A stretch of DNA of 64,000 nucleotides from Zygaena filipendulae (Eukaryota; Arthropoda; Insecta; Lepidoptera; Zygaenidae). The stretch spans positions 8,896,001 through 8,960,000 of the forward strand of contig OU015649.1 in NCBI GenBank assembly GCA_907165275.2. Reading direction: 5' to 3'. The position numbers and the translations under genes were made by a program. The notes under the pieces were generated by a model, which did not search any database, was not told the origin of the DNA, and worked only from the letters and a program-made list of their open reading frames with translations. This document shows, one piece after another, positions 1 to 13,000 of the stretch (positions are counted from its first letter, which is position 1; each line of letters opens with the position of its first letter).

Positions 1-881
1 TATAATATTAGATATTATTATAGTAACTAATGTACCTAACGTTTAATAAGTATCTCATAATTTTTTAACCGACTTAAAAAAAGGAGGGTCTCAGTTTGAC
101 CTGTATGTATGTTTGTATGTTTGTGCACGATTATCTTGCGTTTGGCTGAACCGATTTTGATGCTGTAGGTAAATATTTGTTACATTCTGAAGAAGGCTTT
201 GGTAAAAAAATTTCATGAATCGGGTCAGTATGTATGTTTTTATTAAAAATATCACTATGAACTTATTTACAATTTTCCTGTGGTCGATCATTTTCCTATG
301 CCTGTGTGTGTGATATCGTTAATGTAAAACCGATACCGGCGAGCGATGCACTGCTAACTCCGCCTAATGACTTGAATGGCTTCATTAAGTGAGTTACTAC
401 GCGACAGGAATATATAGAAGCAGTTTAAACTGTACAATTTGTAAACCATCCTAAGCGTACCTATACGTACGATGTGAGCTACGTTTTTATTGTAAACCAA
501 TAACCATTTTAGGTGAACTACGTTAGAAAACTATACATGTAGTACCTATATACATATAATAACTATACATGTGTAGTAGTTCACAAAGATTTGTACAATA
601 ACACAGCACGTGTGCATCGGACTAACGTTGAACTACCGTCGTCGGTTAAAAATAGAGCGCACCGGACATTGAACCTTTCTCTCCGGACGCCGCAGTAATC
701 GAAGTGTCCCTATCGTGTTTTCGCAACTCAAAAAATTTTCCAAAACATTTTAGTTCCGGTTATGTGAATGATATTCTCAATTTTGATCGCTAGCAATTTT
801 TCAACACGCGACAATCTATCGATAAAACTTTTAATATAATATTAGTAAATATATAAGTATCTTTTTATTATGTACCTATCA

Positions 882-1187
882 CTAGCTGTTCTGCGCGGTT
901 TCACCCGCGGGAATTTCGGAGATCCGGTAGGAATTCCGGGATACAAAGTACCCTATGTCCTTTTCTGTACCCTTGACAATGTCGGTACGTGTATTCAAAA
1001 TTTCATGAGATTTCACCGGCGTTAATTTCGGAGTTCCCGCGGTAATTCCGAGATAAAAAGTATCCTATGGGCATAGGATATCTACTTTTTGTGTACCTCT
1101 GACCAGCCGTTAAGGCGTGAAAGCGTAACAAACAGTTAGACAGACAGATAGAGTTCCTTTCGCATATATGTATAATATTAGCTGGGA
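882..1187 (-). mobile_element. Helitron-like non-autonomous element
   Basis: On the minus strand it runs from A|TCCCAGCTAATATTATA (1187) to ...CAGCTAG|T (882), the A|TC...CTAG|T signature of Helitrons. The GCGG-loop-CCGC hairpin lies just inside the 3' end. The 3' portion is partly duplicated internally (908-960 and 1009-1070 both read GGTTTCACC..GTTAATTTCGGAG-like). Confidence 0.7.
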
Positions 1188-2234
1188 TTATAGTGGGATT
1201 GACAAATATTAACATAATTTACGTAACAATATAGATTTAAGCCTAAAAAGCCACTACACTGTCAAGTCAACGTAAAACCTCCTACTACCTTCCTAGCTAT
1301 GTATGTATATTCAAAAGTTTGTAGTTTGAATAGGTAGGTACCTAATACCTTGAACTAAATTCTATAGATATAATATTGTTATTTTTTATCTAATAATATC
1401 AAAACGATAAGTGGAATATTTCTTTTACACAATAAGACAGTATAGACATTGGGTAGGTCAACCCGCTATGCAATGCTTTGTGGTTATTAATTTCCATTTC
1501 CAAAGAGCTTGTCTAATAGTGTGTTATTAGTGCACTTGGCGGATAATCACTGGCCACTGTTCCCGGAGCAACGGTCAGTCCTCGTACCATTAGTCACGAG
1601 CCACGCTCGGGTGGCGCGTGCCTGCAGGACAGGTGTTCATATACCCTTACCACCAGTTTACCTACCGATTGTAACTCACTACGGACGCATACGGAATTTC
1701 ACTTCTTGCGATTTGTTCTACTAACCAATATTATGTCTAACTCACCAGGTTTATTAACCGACTTCCAAAAAGGAGGAGGTTCTATATTCGATTGTATGTA
1801 TGTTTTTTTTTGTATTTTTTGATATTTAAAAACGGCCATCCCGTGACCCGTCATACTTTCTTAACAAACTCTAGTACTTAATTATGGCGCGGCATAAATT
1901 TTATTTTCTTCGAAGATGATTAAATCTAGTATATTAGATCTAGATTTCTCCGATAGCAAAATTTTTTAATTTAGTAGCACTAATTTAGTTAGTCTTTAAA
2001 AATCAGTTTTTACCAGAAGTAAGTGTTAGTGTTTACTATGTTGGTGTAACTTTTAAATAAATAAGTAAATAAATGCGTCCTTTTTGAGGAAGGAACACAA
2101 TCCTCTCTTTACATGTCTTTTTTTTTTTATCATACTATTTTCGTAAGTACCTACAGTGAGTGGGTTTCGTTGGTTAATTCTTTTGTTTGATTTGTTGCGT
2201 GGACTTCCACACAGCGTTTTACTGACAGGATAGG

Positions 2235-2821
2235 AATAGTACATTGTTATCCTAGGGGTGAAAGTAACTTATTTAGCCCCGAGACGATCCCAATAGATCG
2301 AGGGACTAAATAAGTCTTTCTCCCGAGGATAACACTGTGCTTTTCATCCCGAATGCAAGGAAAGTCAAAATAAAAATAGGAATTAGCTAAAGAAAAAATT
2401 AGTGAAGATCGGACAGTCGCTTGACGCTTTCCCACCTATTTCTTTTTCTTTGGCCGGCTAGCTATTCAGCCAGTATTTTTTATTTACATTGTGGCGACCT
2501 AAAAAAAATATTTTCTTTAATTATTAAGTATTAATTAAAGAAAATAAAAAAAATATAAATAGGAATTAGCTTAAGAAAAAGTGAGTGAATTTTATTTTAA
2601 TTAATACCTACTTAAACTTTACGTTATTTCAATTTTACATCGCGCTGGCTGTATAGAAAGTTGAAACATGATTCAATAGAAATGTGAAAATAGACCTAGT
2701 TTTTTTTTAATAATTTGACAGTTGTCAGTTGAAAGCGATTCTCCCTAGGGCTGAAAAGGGTTACTTTCCACCCGCTTCTCAGGCAACTTCAGACCTACTT
2801 TCCGAGTATGAGTAATGAAAA
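2235..2821. repeat. Two-copy 0.6-kb repeat, copy 1
   Basis: Nearly identical to 24091-24690 from AATAGTACATTGTTATCCTA to GAGTATGAGTAATGAAAA. The exception is a short segment (2275-2307) that is inverted relative to the other copy. No coding capacity. It is probably part of a mobile element whose ends I cannot define. Confidence 0.75.
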
Positions 2822-3689
2822 ATGATTTACAAAATTACTATTTTTATTGGTGAAAGACAAAATTTTCAAAACAAATTACTGACCTATATCCTACTATATA
2901 GTACAATGATTATTTCATCAAAAATTACAACACTCTTGGAATTAAATAGAAAAGCCAAAATGAAACTTACTTTGAAAGTGCGGTATCGTGACTGCCGAAG
3001 CCCCACTGATGTTTTAATTGCTTTTATTACACAAGGGCCCGTATTCGACACCCGCGCTCTCAAATGACTCGATAAGTTGACCGCAACACGCAATATTGAA
3101 TTTAGATCGCTACTAATAATATATATACAAGCATGATTTAAATATGTTTTAATCGACCTCGGAGCATGATTTCCTTTGAATTAGGTTTTTTTTTTTGAAA
3201 AAACCGGTGAAACACGTTTCTGACCACCCTAATGTTAATTTTTGCTTATCTTTTTTAATTTTATAGGTTAGTAGAAATAGATGCTATAATATTAACTATT
3301 AAGCTATGTACCTAGTTAATTAATATTAATTGTACTCATTTCTCGTGTAGTACAAATACGCTTAATACAAATTGTGGAAACACTAATTAAGAGCGTCGTC
3401 CATCTAATTTTAGCAAAAGTGGTTTCATTGCTCCGGTATTTCATGTAAAGTAGGTAACTAAACGACAATTAGAGCTCGCTGACATGCAATATAATGTGAC
3501 CTTTTTGGTTTTATAGGAAATATAGAACTTAATACTAATCAGGATTTACACGAACTTAATTAGGTACGTTCAATTTTTTTACTTTTACTTAACAATAGTT
3601 TATTGCAATTAATTAAAGAAATAAGAATTGCAATTAATTGCATTTGAAAAATATTGCATACTATTATTTATCTGCTATTTCTGCTGTTC

Positions 3690-3835
3690 ACTGTCGTTTC
3701 ACTAGCGTTAATTTCGGAGTTCACGCGGGAATGCCGGTACAAAAAGTATACTGACAACGTGTACGTAAAATATCAACACGACTGACAAACTGAGTCACTT
3801 TCACATTTAAAATATTAATATGGATTATGCACATA
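3690..3835 (-). mobile_element. Decayed Helitron-like fragment
   Basis: Minus-orientation remnant with TAATTTCGGAGTTC.CGCGGGAAT, the GACAACGTGTACG core and a TTCACATTTAAAATATTAAT 5' end. The CTAG terminus is lost. Confidence 0.5.
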
Positions 3836-4121
3836 GATCTAAAAATAGATTTATTTGTTCCTGTTTCGCCTCAAGTTTTCGTCCCACATTCCTAAAAATT
3901 CTTGTTTCGCCCCGTGTTATTTTTTATTCCTGTCATCATATTTATTTATTTATTTATTTACTAATTTACAAACATTGTAACAACTTGGCAGTGCTACATA
4001 AACCTTTTTAGGTTTTTCCGTGCACCGATATGCGTAGGTATTTTGACTCTACCAAGTTAGGTATTCGTTTGTTATTGTCATTTACAAAATATATTACAGG
4101 CAGATATAAAGAAAAATGGCG

Positions 4122-4497
4122 GCTCTTTAGTCAATTCATCCCGCTCCAAACTTATTCCGCGAGATGAGTTGATTATATAATTAATTTAATTATTTTTGTT
4201 TAGTCAACTCATCCCACTTAAAAAAATGTATTGTGTTATTTGAATAATACATAAGTAGGCACGCACGTGAACAAAAACCATTGAGAAAATAATTACACAC
4301 CATGGCTTTGTCATACTGATATATTAAAGAATCACAGTCGTAAATCCAAGTATGTATCTAGTATAACTCTAAACAAAACTATATATTTAATTTATGGTAC
4401 GTACAAAATTATTTATTTAATTGCCTGATTCAAAACATTCATTAGGTCAACTCATACCGCGGGATAAGTTCGAGCGGGATGAGTTGACTAAAGAGTC
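4122..4497. mobile_element. TIR (MITE-like) element with ~51-bp inverted ends
   Basis: Left arm 4122-4172 starts GCTCTTTAGTCAATTCATCC. Right arm 4447-4497 is its inverted partner, ending GATGAGTTGACTAAAGAGTC, with roughly 85 percent identity. A third, internal partial copy (TTTAGTCAACTCATCCCAC) sits at about 4199. AATGGCG occurs at both flanks, but the right copy is offset by three bases, so the duplication is uncertain. Confidence 0.65.
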
Positions 4498-5839
4498 AGA
4501 ATGGCGCACATAGGGTGCTTAATCCTATTAAGAGTTATAGTTTATGTTTGTAATAGTTAATATGTAGTTAAATCGATCATGCACAGTGGAAGGGATTCGA
4601 ATGAAACCTAACATGTTAGTAGGTTATATTCCGCTTCAACGTGTATACTTTACACCTCGGTAAGAGTTCCTGAAAGAATCCTGAAATTCACGCCATGAAA
4701 CATTTGACAGCAACTATTAAGTAGTCTAAAATTTTTATTTTTTTTATGTACCTACTTACATAGTTAAATTGTTGAACACCATAAAAAGAAATAGGTAGTT
4801 ATAAGAAAATAGTTAAACTAAATTTTGCTGCAGGCGGTATTATCGATCAAAGCGGTCTCTACCAGACAAACTTATGATGCAAAGACAAATCAAAATGAAA
4901 GAAGGAGGGCGGTGTGTGTGACTAATACATATAATTTAATGAAGAGATATTGAGGAACTCTTCATGGATATTATCTTCATTATATAATCATAAATCACAT
5001 TAAGTTTCCCGTAAAAATAATATAATATTTATTGCTTGTACTTAATGACGTATTTTTCTGTTACAGGTAAGCATCAAGGCCAGAGATGAAATTTTGGTAA
5101 CGGTTTCCTATAAGGCATCGCCGTATTATTTACTTCATTACATAAATCCTTTGACAAATACTGTTTTGCAACTCTCAAAAACTATTGATTGAATTCAGCA
5201 ACATACTTCAATCGCTGCACGTTAATTTCAAATTTCGTAGCTAGTTTGATTTTTATAAATACAATTTATTAAACCGGACGCAGTTTCAGTCCCGAATTCA
5301 AGAAAATAAGTCGAATTTTCTTATATTTTATTTATTATAATATCTAAAAATCATGGGTTCAACAGCAGCTTTTGCATTTAGGTAGACAGGAAAAACCCAA
5401 ATCATAATAATAAACTGTTGCTTGACATTAAAAATCTATTCTCACAACCCAACGTTTAATCTTATATTGGTACAAAGTTGTAGTCATATTGTGAATACCG
5501 AGTATGTTTTTGCTCATAATAAACGTTCAAAAGAATCGGCCCGCTCAAATTCCAGGATACGTGACTTGCGTAGATTTACGCAGAACTTTCCTGCGATTTA
5601 CAGAGTTCTGAATTATTACTACTACTGTACATATAAGTAAGATGTACCTACTGTGGATATAACACTCGCTGTAGACGCTACCGCTGCGTTGGATTTGTGA
5701 ACAAAAAACTATCGTAACGATCGAACAAAAGTATTGTTTAATTACAATAACAACTTAGGTCAAATTTCAAATATGCAATAACCTCCGAAAAAAAGAACTG
5801 GTAAGTAATTAATAATTTGTTCGAGTACTATGTTCAGAG

Positions 5840-6055
5840 GGGCTATTATGTAACTATTGTTTATATCGTTTTTCGGTTGCAATAAAAACATGGCGGTTTT
5901 GCGATTACAATATGCACGTTTTGACACCTACAATATCTAGCAATCAACAAAATAAACTTACTTCAAAAGTTGAAGCGGTCTAAACATTCACAAAACCGCT
6001 ATGTTTCCGATTGAAATCGAAAAATGATAGAAGCAAAAGTTATATAATAATTACA
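5840..6055. mobile_element. Fold-back element
   Basis: Arms of about 65 bp pair imperfectly: AAACATGGCGGTTTT near 5888 with AAAACCGCTATGTTT near 5994, extending outward through TCGTTTTTCGG / CGAAAAATGA. The central loop is about 80 bp and non-coding. Confidence 0.55.
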
Positions 6056-6771
6056 TCATGATAATTCAGAAGTGCCAGGCATTTCAATATGTAGGTTTCA
6101 GTTATTTACTTGTTTAATAATACGTTAGAATATAATATTTGATTTCTGTGAAAGGTAACAAAAAAATGGATCTTGCCTATGACAAATCCACTAAAAAGTT
6201 GACGGGTTAGTTAACACTATTCGTTAATTTAAAGTGAAACACTTCAGCTCGAACTATGATTAGATATGGAACTATGCGAACCCAACTTATTATAGTTTGA
6301 ATCCTATTGTCGTCTCAACCGCGTTGTATGCTAACCGCTTGTTTCAAAGTATGTACTTGTTGTAGGTATCCAAGGACAAGTTGGATTGTAAATTTTCAAA
6401 GCACTAAGTACTTCAAAGTAACCTGTATTATGCTACTATGAAATATAATATTTTGTATCATGCTATACTACTTAGATTATGAATGTTGAATTTTGCTCTA
6501 GTTGGGGTAGATTTCTTGTCTCTTTCTGAGAGGGCTGTCTTAGTTTGTAATCTGTACAACAAAATTAATCGATTAAGTACTCGTGGCGGTAAAGGGGACC
6601 TCGTAAAGAAACCTTCACACGCATAAGAAGCAGTTCGAACACTTCTGTTAAGTTCATTGATGGACCCGTTTAGTGGACTAGGAGGATGGAGCGATGTCGT
6701 AGACACCCTCAGCAATAGGCCCCAGCAGTGGGGATATTAAAAACACTGACACTGTGTAAAAACACTGACTG

Positions 6772-6832
6772 ACTAAAATTTATCTGAACAATCTGCCTAT
6801 CTTATAGGCAGATTGTTCAGATAAATTTTAGT
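6772..6832. repeat. Perfect 29-bp inverted repeat with 3-nt spacer
   Basis: 6772-6800 (ACTAAAATTTATCTGAACAA...) is exactly complementary to 6804-6832, with CTT between. It is preceded by short direct repeats of AAACACTGAC. It would extrude as a cruciform or fold as a hairpin RNA. No flanking duplication marks it as a transposon. Confidence 0.85.
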
Positions 6833-7599
6833 ATAGTTATTTCTACATCGGGCTATCAACCACTATCATCAAAATACAACCACACAACATATTATACATA
6901 GGTACAATAACCTACAAGGCCTTTCCATCGAATTTGAACTGTTTGTTTCATAATATCATTGTACTATCTATAGTAATTTTTGTAAACAGTCACCAATCGT
7001 GACAGAAATAACGAATACGGACCGATATGAAATTTCGTCGTAGCCATCGTTGAAGCCACGAGGAAAGCACGCGATCATAGTGTGGGCATGCGCGGTAAGG
7101 TTCTCGTCGGAGGATGGGGGAGGGAGGCCATCCCGGGCCGCTGCGAGTACTAGTCACAGGCCCAATCCCACTTCTACTACTGCACATATCATAATTTTTG
7201 AAGCGATAAGGCACGGGAGTTGGCAGTTGCGTATAATGTCTAAAGTTTTTCGAAATGATGTATTAAGCAGTTATTAACCATGTGACCAGTGACCGCTGAA
7301 TCTGATGCCAGTTTCTCTAAGTTGTGCTGTTTTTTTTGTTTTATCTCATAGGCGTGTTCCTATATGATACACATAATTTTTTTTCTGTGTTATTTCATAT
7401 AAGGCCATGAATAATAACAATAATAGCAAAGCATTTACGCGCTTTGTATAGGGACTTATCTTTCTTCTTTACTCTTTTTGTTCAACTTGCACTCTAGGAG
7501 TCGTTAGTTTCTCCCGTCGTTCGTTCGGGTCTCAATAATTAAAAGAATCAAAACTCTATTTGCAAACGGATCAACCCGCAAGTTTCAATTCTGGGATCG

Positions 7600-7797
7600 A
7601 AACGAAGGTTTTATTCCCCGTAGTTTTAGTTCCCGCGGGAATTCCGGGCTAAAATGTACCCTATGTCTTTCTCTGTATCCTTGACAACGTGTATGCAAAC
7701 AAAATTTCACGATGATCCGTTGAGCCGTTGAGGCGCGAAAGCACAACAAACAAACAAACACTCACTTTCGCATTTAATATTAAAAGAAAGAAGGATG
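7600..7797 (-). mobile_element. Helitron-like fragment
   Basis: Minus orientation: GTTCCCGCGGGAATTCCGGG, GACAACGTGTATGCAAA, GTTGAGCCGTTGAGGCGCGAAAG and a CTTTCGCATTTAATATT 5' end match the other copies. The 3' CTAG end is degraded. Confidence 0.55.
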
Positions 7798-8099
7798 ATA
7801 CATATTTGCGGCGGCACGGACTCGGCATTATCAGGAACATTTGTAGGTAGATATAGGTAGGTATGTATTTATCTACTTATACGTATAAATTCAACTGCGT
7901 CATAGATATATGTCTAGCAGTATAAATCCTGCTGGGTCTTTTGGCATGATTCCAGAGTGTAAATACAAATGTATCCTAGCCGGCGTCCGCGTCCTTTGTT
8001 ATTGAAGGATGCTCGTAGTTTTTAACTAGCTGCCTGCAAATAGGCATTTTTGCTTTTTAAAGTACAAATAATTCTATCTAAGAGTCATGTTATTATTAT

Positions 8100-8519
8100 T
8101 TACCTCTTGAAATGTAGGTTCACTATCTTTTTTTTATACTGAGTAGACCAATCCGGGGTCAGTGAACTATTACGTTCAGTAGTGTGTGAACTGGCGTAAC
8201 TACCCCCGAAGTAGATTCGTCCGAATAGGATTACAGAACGCGGCCGATTTAGGTATACTGAGGATTTACGAAAATCCTCCCCGGACATAAAGGATATTGC
8301 CATATACCACAGTCGGTTGATGATACGATGTTTGCCTCCCCTAATAACTATGTTTTCCACGTCTTTGTCAAGGATTTGTGTAAGAAGTGGTATTTGTATT
8401 GTTGTAAATAAGATCCATACATTTTTGTTGCTATTACTATTATACGTGTGGCGGTTCGTAATTGAACCATTTATTTTATTAAGTACACGCTTTATATTAC
8501 TAATTATTGTAACTAACAA
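8100..8519 (-). other. Unrecognised 139-codon ORF
   Basis: Open from 8519 to 8100 on the minus strand. Residues are rich in Asn, Ser, Ile and Lys (for example N-R-H-T-Y-N-S-N-S-N-K-N), with R-G-G-K-H-R-I-I-N-R-L-W in the middle. There is no signal peptide, no motif I know and no obvious splice partners. It is longer than expected in AT-rich DNA but probably non-genic. The adjacent 8630-8720 (GATGATGGAGCCGAAAG) looks like a common lepidopteran repeat. Confidence 0.15.
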
Positions 8520-9469
8520 TGTAATAAAATGATGGAAGTCAATTTCAACTTGCTTCTAATTTTCGCATCAAAATGAAACTTTGTATATTGTATCTTTAAT
8601 TCGGATGACAATGCAATAATATTATTTGACATGAGGCTGATCTGATGATGGAGCCGAAAGATTACCATGAGAACTCTGTTATTGAACGACGCAACTCCAT
8701 CGAGTTGTGGCTCGTTTAATTAGTCTTGACAAAGGTCTCTAGCGTGTGTTTTAGTTCCTGCAGGTTTTTATTTTTAGTGAAATTTCTTAAAGCAAAGCGG
8801 TATCAAAACGCTTTTGAATGTTATTTCGGTATTAGAACAGGAAATTATTTTGTATCAAAGACATCTATCGCATCTGATGGTCAAGCAAACAGTACCGTCT
8901 AGTGTCTACTACGAATATAACCGCGTAGACGGCATACTGCTACACACGCGTAGAGTTGTGGCGTAGACCGTGCGTTAATGTAGCTTGTAGACTTATCTGA
9001 GTACGTTTAGTAAATGGTACATAGCGAAAACTATTGCGATGGTAAAGGGATACTCAAAACAAATATTCTTCTTTTTAAATAGGCACGAGTATAATAAAAT
9101 TCATTCCAAAATTTTGAAGCATTCTTGATGGTGTTGAACTTACATAATTATATAGATACTAATACACAATTTGTTTCTTTTTCACGCTCCATAACTTACG
9201 AAAGTGGCTTTGAAATGTAAGTATTCCGTGTCTAATATTTTCTTTAATGTTGTCTGTCTAAGAAATCATGAAAGCGATTAAAAAAACCTATATGAAATCT
9301 TGATCTAGAAACTATGGATTAATACGTCGGACTATTCATATTTTACGTATGTCACTGGCTTCTCGGCAATAATTTTGCTAAAGCTCCTCAAGTAAAATAC
9401 GTAGATTTTCTCGTTAAATCTCATTTTGTGTATCTATTTCCTTTTGGAAGAAAAACAAAATTTTAACAA

Positions 9470-9697
9470 AAAAATTAAAAACGACTTCCAAAAAAAAGCA
9501 CTACCTACTAAAAAGTAAATAAAATACTAATATTTATTAATACAAAAGACAAAAATACTCGTAATATTATTATCTGTTTGAATGTGGTGCCAAGCCCGCG
9601 TTTTTGTCTTTTGTGTTAAAATAGTATTTTATTTTGTTATTTTTAACTTTTTAGTATAGTGCTTTTTTGTGTTTTTTGGAAGTCAGTTTTAATTTTT
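9470..9697. mobile_element. Fold-back element 90 bp upstream of CadN exon A
   Basis: Left arm AAAAATTAAAAACGACTTCC pairs with GGAAGTCAGTTTTAATTTTT at 9678-9697. Inner strands AATACAAAAGACAAAAA and TTTTTGTCTTTTGTGTT also pair, so the element folds almost end to end. A half copy occurs at 20731-20835. Confidence 0.6.
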
Positions 9698-9786
9698 GTT
9701 TATTTCTCGCTTTTAAGTGAGTCGGTTTGTAATTTAGTTAAGTTACCTTACTCATCACCTATAAACAATTTTAACACTATTTTCAG

Positions 9787-10088
9787 ATACGGACAATCAA
9801 CGAGTCATCATTCATGTCAAGGACGTGAACGACGAGCCTCCGTATTTCATCAACCGACCGCTCCCGATGCAAACTGTTGTGCAACTGAACGCCGCGCCCA
9901 ACACACCAGTTTTCACCCTGCAAGCCAGAGATCCTGATACAGATCACAATATTCATTACTTCATCGTCAGAGACAGAACTGGAGGTCGTTTCGAAGTGGA
10001 TGAACGATCAGGTGTTGTTCGTACCAGGGGAACTGATCCCTTTCAATTGGATATGGAGTATGTCCTGTACGTGAAAGCAGAGGATCAG
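9787..10088 (+). CDS. CadN: CadN exon A (first exon in window)
   Basis: Acceptor TTTTCAG|AT, donor CAG|GTAAAC. The exon enters with two bases that complete a codon begun upstream (most likely Tyr, as ...Y-T-D-N-Q-R-V) and leaves in phase 0, giving 100 complete codons. It carries the linker V-K-D-V-N-D-E-P-P-Y-F, then almost a whole cadherin repeat with the calcium ligands of the DPDTD motif, the D-E-R-S-G-V-V hairpin and the closing strand E-Y-V-L-Y-V-K-A-E-D-Q. The missing upstream exon lies outside the window. Confidence 0.96.
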
Positions 10089-13000
10089 GTAAACTCATTT
10101 CATTTGCCGTCGTTTTTCAATCCTCAAACAATAAGTTTAAAAATAGAACAAGTTTTGTATGGTTTAACAGACGAAAAAGCTACCTGAAGATTGAAAAATC
10201 AGCCTTTTTTGTTACTGCTTGACTTTGTACTTTGCTGAAAGTTCAGATTTAACTTTACCCAGTAAAATACTAACCAGTTAACATAATTTATTTCACGGTT
10301 TCTACCTAATAATAGGAATTCTGAGAACCAGTATCATGTTTTACAGTTCTGTAGCATTTGGTTTTGAAAATATGTCGTCGCAGATCAGTAATCTCTATTC
10401 TTTTCTTATTCCATACGATAGAAAAGATAGACAAAATACCAACACGGCGATAGCCATAATTTTCATTGATTATTATTTATTTCACCCACGCCTAGTAAAC
10501 TGTGAATAACATGATATTATTATAAATTTCAGAACGGTCGTGTGGATGAACGCAGGTTTCAATCAACACCTGAAGAACGGTTGAGCATTGTCGGTGGCAA
10601 GCGGGCCCCGCAGTTTTATTTGCCGAGCTACGAAGCAGAAATAGCTGAAAACCAGAAGAAAGACTCCGAGTAAGTGCTGCAGTTGTATACTTACCACACT
10701 AAGAATGTACCTAGTTGACTTTTACTTTACTTACGCGTCTGGCTGTTTAATTAATTTATAGACAAGGGTCATCAACCGTATAGACTATCGCCCTTGATGA
10801 ATGACTCTATCCTCTATCTATATTAGCTCTAGATATAGGTGCCCTTCCTCAAACATCTAACACTTATTTCATTAAGCTAATGCATTGCGCTTGTATTTTG
10901 AACCTTATAATAAAATATCTACCAGGGAATATGATTTGCTCAAGATATATTTTTGATCAAAGTATAGATTAGGTAAATTCAGAAAAACGAGAATGAGAGG
11001 CAGCCCAGTTTAGGAGCACTATCAAATACTAATATTTCCATGACAAACACTACAATTATATTATAAGACTTTTTATCAATAACACTTAAGTTTAAATTAA
11101 AGTATTATGAAATACATAATACATAATGTATTTTGAGGGATTTCTTTATTTCTTTCTTCTTCTTTGTTGGCTTTCGCATATAATGCATTTAGCCAGTTTC
11201 AAGTAAAATAAGTTAGTTAAATACGTTCAAATTAGCATTTAGCATCGTTATACAGTTTGAACTTATAGCCATGGTACTAAATAGACTACAAGTACTTTCT
11301 CGGAGCTCTTGGAGGATACCGAAGAAATCAGCTTGAAATGTCATATTATATCTTCTTGAGCACACAAAAAACTGTTACTGTGAAAATTATTATCCAATAC
11401 TTACTAGCACCATAAAACACAACAAAATTCACTTTAAACAATTTTTTATTGACACGAAAATTAACGACTGAACCGCCAACATCGATGCCCGCCAAAAACT
11501 TTGAGGGATTTCTTGTAAGATAAGATAAAATTTCTTTTGCAAAAAACACACCACGCAACAAAAACTTTACAATAAATATACTTAATATTTAAATGTTACA
11601 TTATGAGATTTATTATTTTATAAATATAAAATACTATTCATTCATAACTGAAGCCAAAATATCCAGTAAAATATACAAAATCTAAAATCTATTTTATTCG
11701 ATCGGTAAATTATTCAAATTATGTGGCGTAGCGTGATGCTAAAGGAAACTCCACTCACGTTACGACCGTCACCATAGTATGGTCACAATACTGATTTTAA
11801 TATAATATTGTTTTCTTGTGATTTCAGCATAATATCGGTGAAAGCGAAATCTTTTGCCGATCGTGAGATTCGCTACACGCTGAAGGCGCAAGGTCAGGGT
11901 GCTGGGACCTTCAATATCGGGCCTACTTCGGGCATCGTTAAATTAGCCAAGGAACTGGATTTCGAAGACTTAAGACAACCACACGTGTATTCTTTAGTCG
12001 TGACAGCCACTGAGGATTCTGGAGGTTTTTCAACTTCCGTGGAGGTATGTGCGATATTGGTAATCCCAAACTTAATGTTAGTTTGCACGCATGATACGAG
12101 TACCCAAATAATCAAAAGTTTCGGACTATACTCATATGTAAAATAAAATATTGATAATATTATTACCGTTTTAATTTCGGAATTTCTTTCTGTAACTCTT
12201 TGTATCGGAGTAAAATTAAGTGTCCTATATGTTACTCAGAGACACTTTAGATCCTTTGGGTCGAAAATGTACACTTCAAATTTCAAAAACTTTAATCATA
12301 GAGATTACCTACTCTTTACAAACAAACAAATTATATTGATCTTTATCTATACTTATAATAAAACTGTAGAGAGGTAAATTCTGTACATTGAATATATATT
12401 CAAAATTAATGTTGGAGGATGAATGGTGATCGATACTGATACCAAAAATGCAATCAGTAAATTTTTTGTCTGTCTTTCTGTCTGTCTGTCTGTATGTGCA
12501 TGCATGAATCAAAAACTACTGAAGGGATTTTAACCAAACTTGGTACAATTGTAGTCCATACTCCTGGGCAGGTTATAGGCTATATAACATAGCGCTAAGA
12601 CACATAGGAGCTGAGCAGTGGCGATAAATTTGAAGCAAGTCTTGCGCTTTCGAGCTCTTATCCTCGCATATGTTTACACAATCACGCAAAAACGGCTCAA
12701 CGGATTTGAATGAAATTTGACATGCACGTTGTCAGGGGTACAGAAAAGGATATAGGGTACTTTTCATCCCGGAATTCCCGCGGGAACTCCGAAATTACCG
12801 TGGGTGAAACCGCGGGGGACAGCTAGTCTATACTAATATTACTAAAAGGTGAAGTTTGTGAGTTTGTGACGTTGTAGGGTATCAAGTGTATTTTATTATA
12901 AAAAGCGAAATATTAACATAAAAAGCTTGTTTAGTAGTTTTTGGTGATACCGTTTCATTCTTATTTATCAAGCTTTACTGTACGTTTCAGTTAACTATCC

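Larger units (their letters stand above)
1..9786 (+). other. CadN intron (5' portion in window), non-coding, repeat-rich
   Basis: No convincing exon is visible. The next exon begins with two bases of a split codon, so this must be intron at least near its 3' end. Contents, each listed separately where bounded: a degenerate repeat with the motif CCGACTT..AAAAAGGAGG at about 66-130 and again at 1749-1800; a minus-strand Helitron-like copy at 882-1187; a 587-bp repeat at 2235-2821; a decayed Helitron-like piece at 3690-3835; a TIR element at 4122-4497; fold-backs at 5840-6055 and 6772-6832; a Helitron-like piece at 7600-7797; an unrecognised ORF at 8100-8519; and a fold-back at 9470-9697. Confidence 0.7.
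12045..12990 (+). other. CadN: CadN intron with tandem Helitron-like insertions
   Basis: 946 bp. About half is occupied by a complete Helitron-like copy (12346-12826) followed directly by a second 5' end (12827 to about 12895). The exon D acceptor follows roughly 95 bp further on (TACGTTTCAG). Confidence 0.85.

Noticed and set aside
11346..11561. Hydrophobic minus-strand ORF in a CadN intron
   Set aside because: Poly-A/T-driven hydrophobic residues next to an interspersed repeat; no splice sites.
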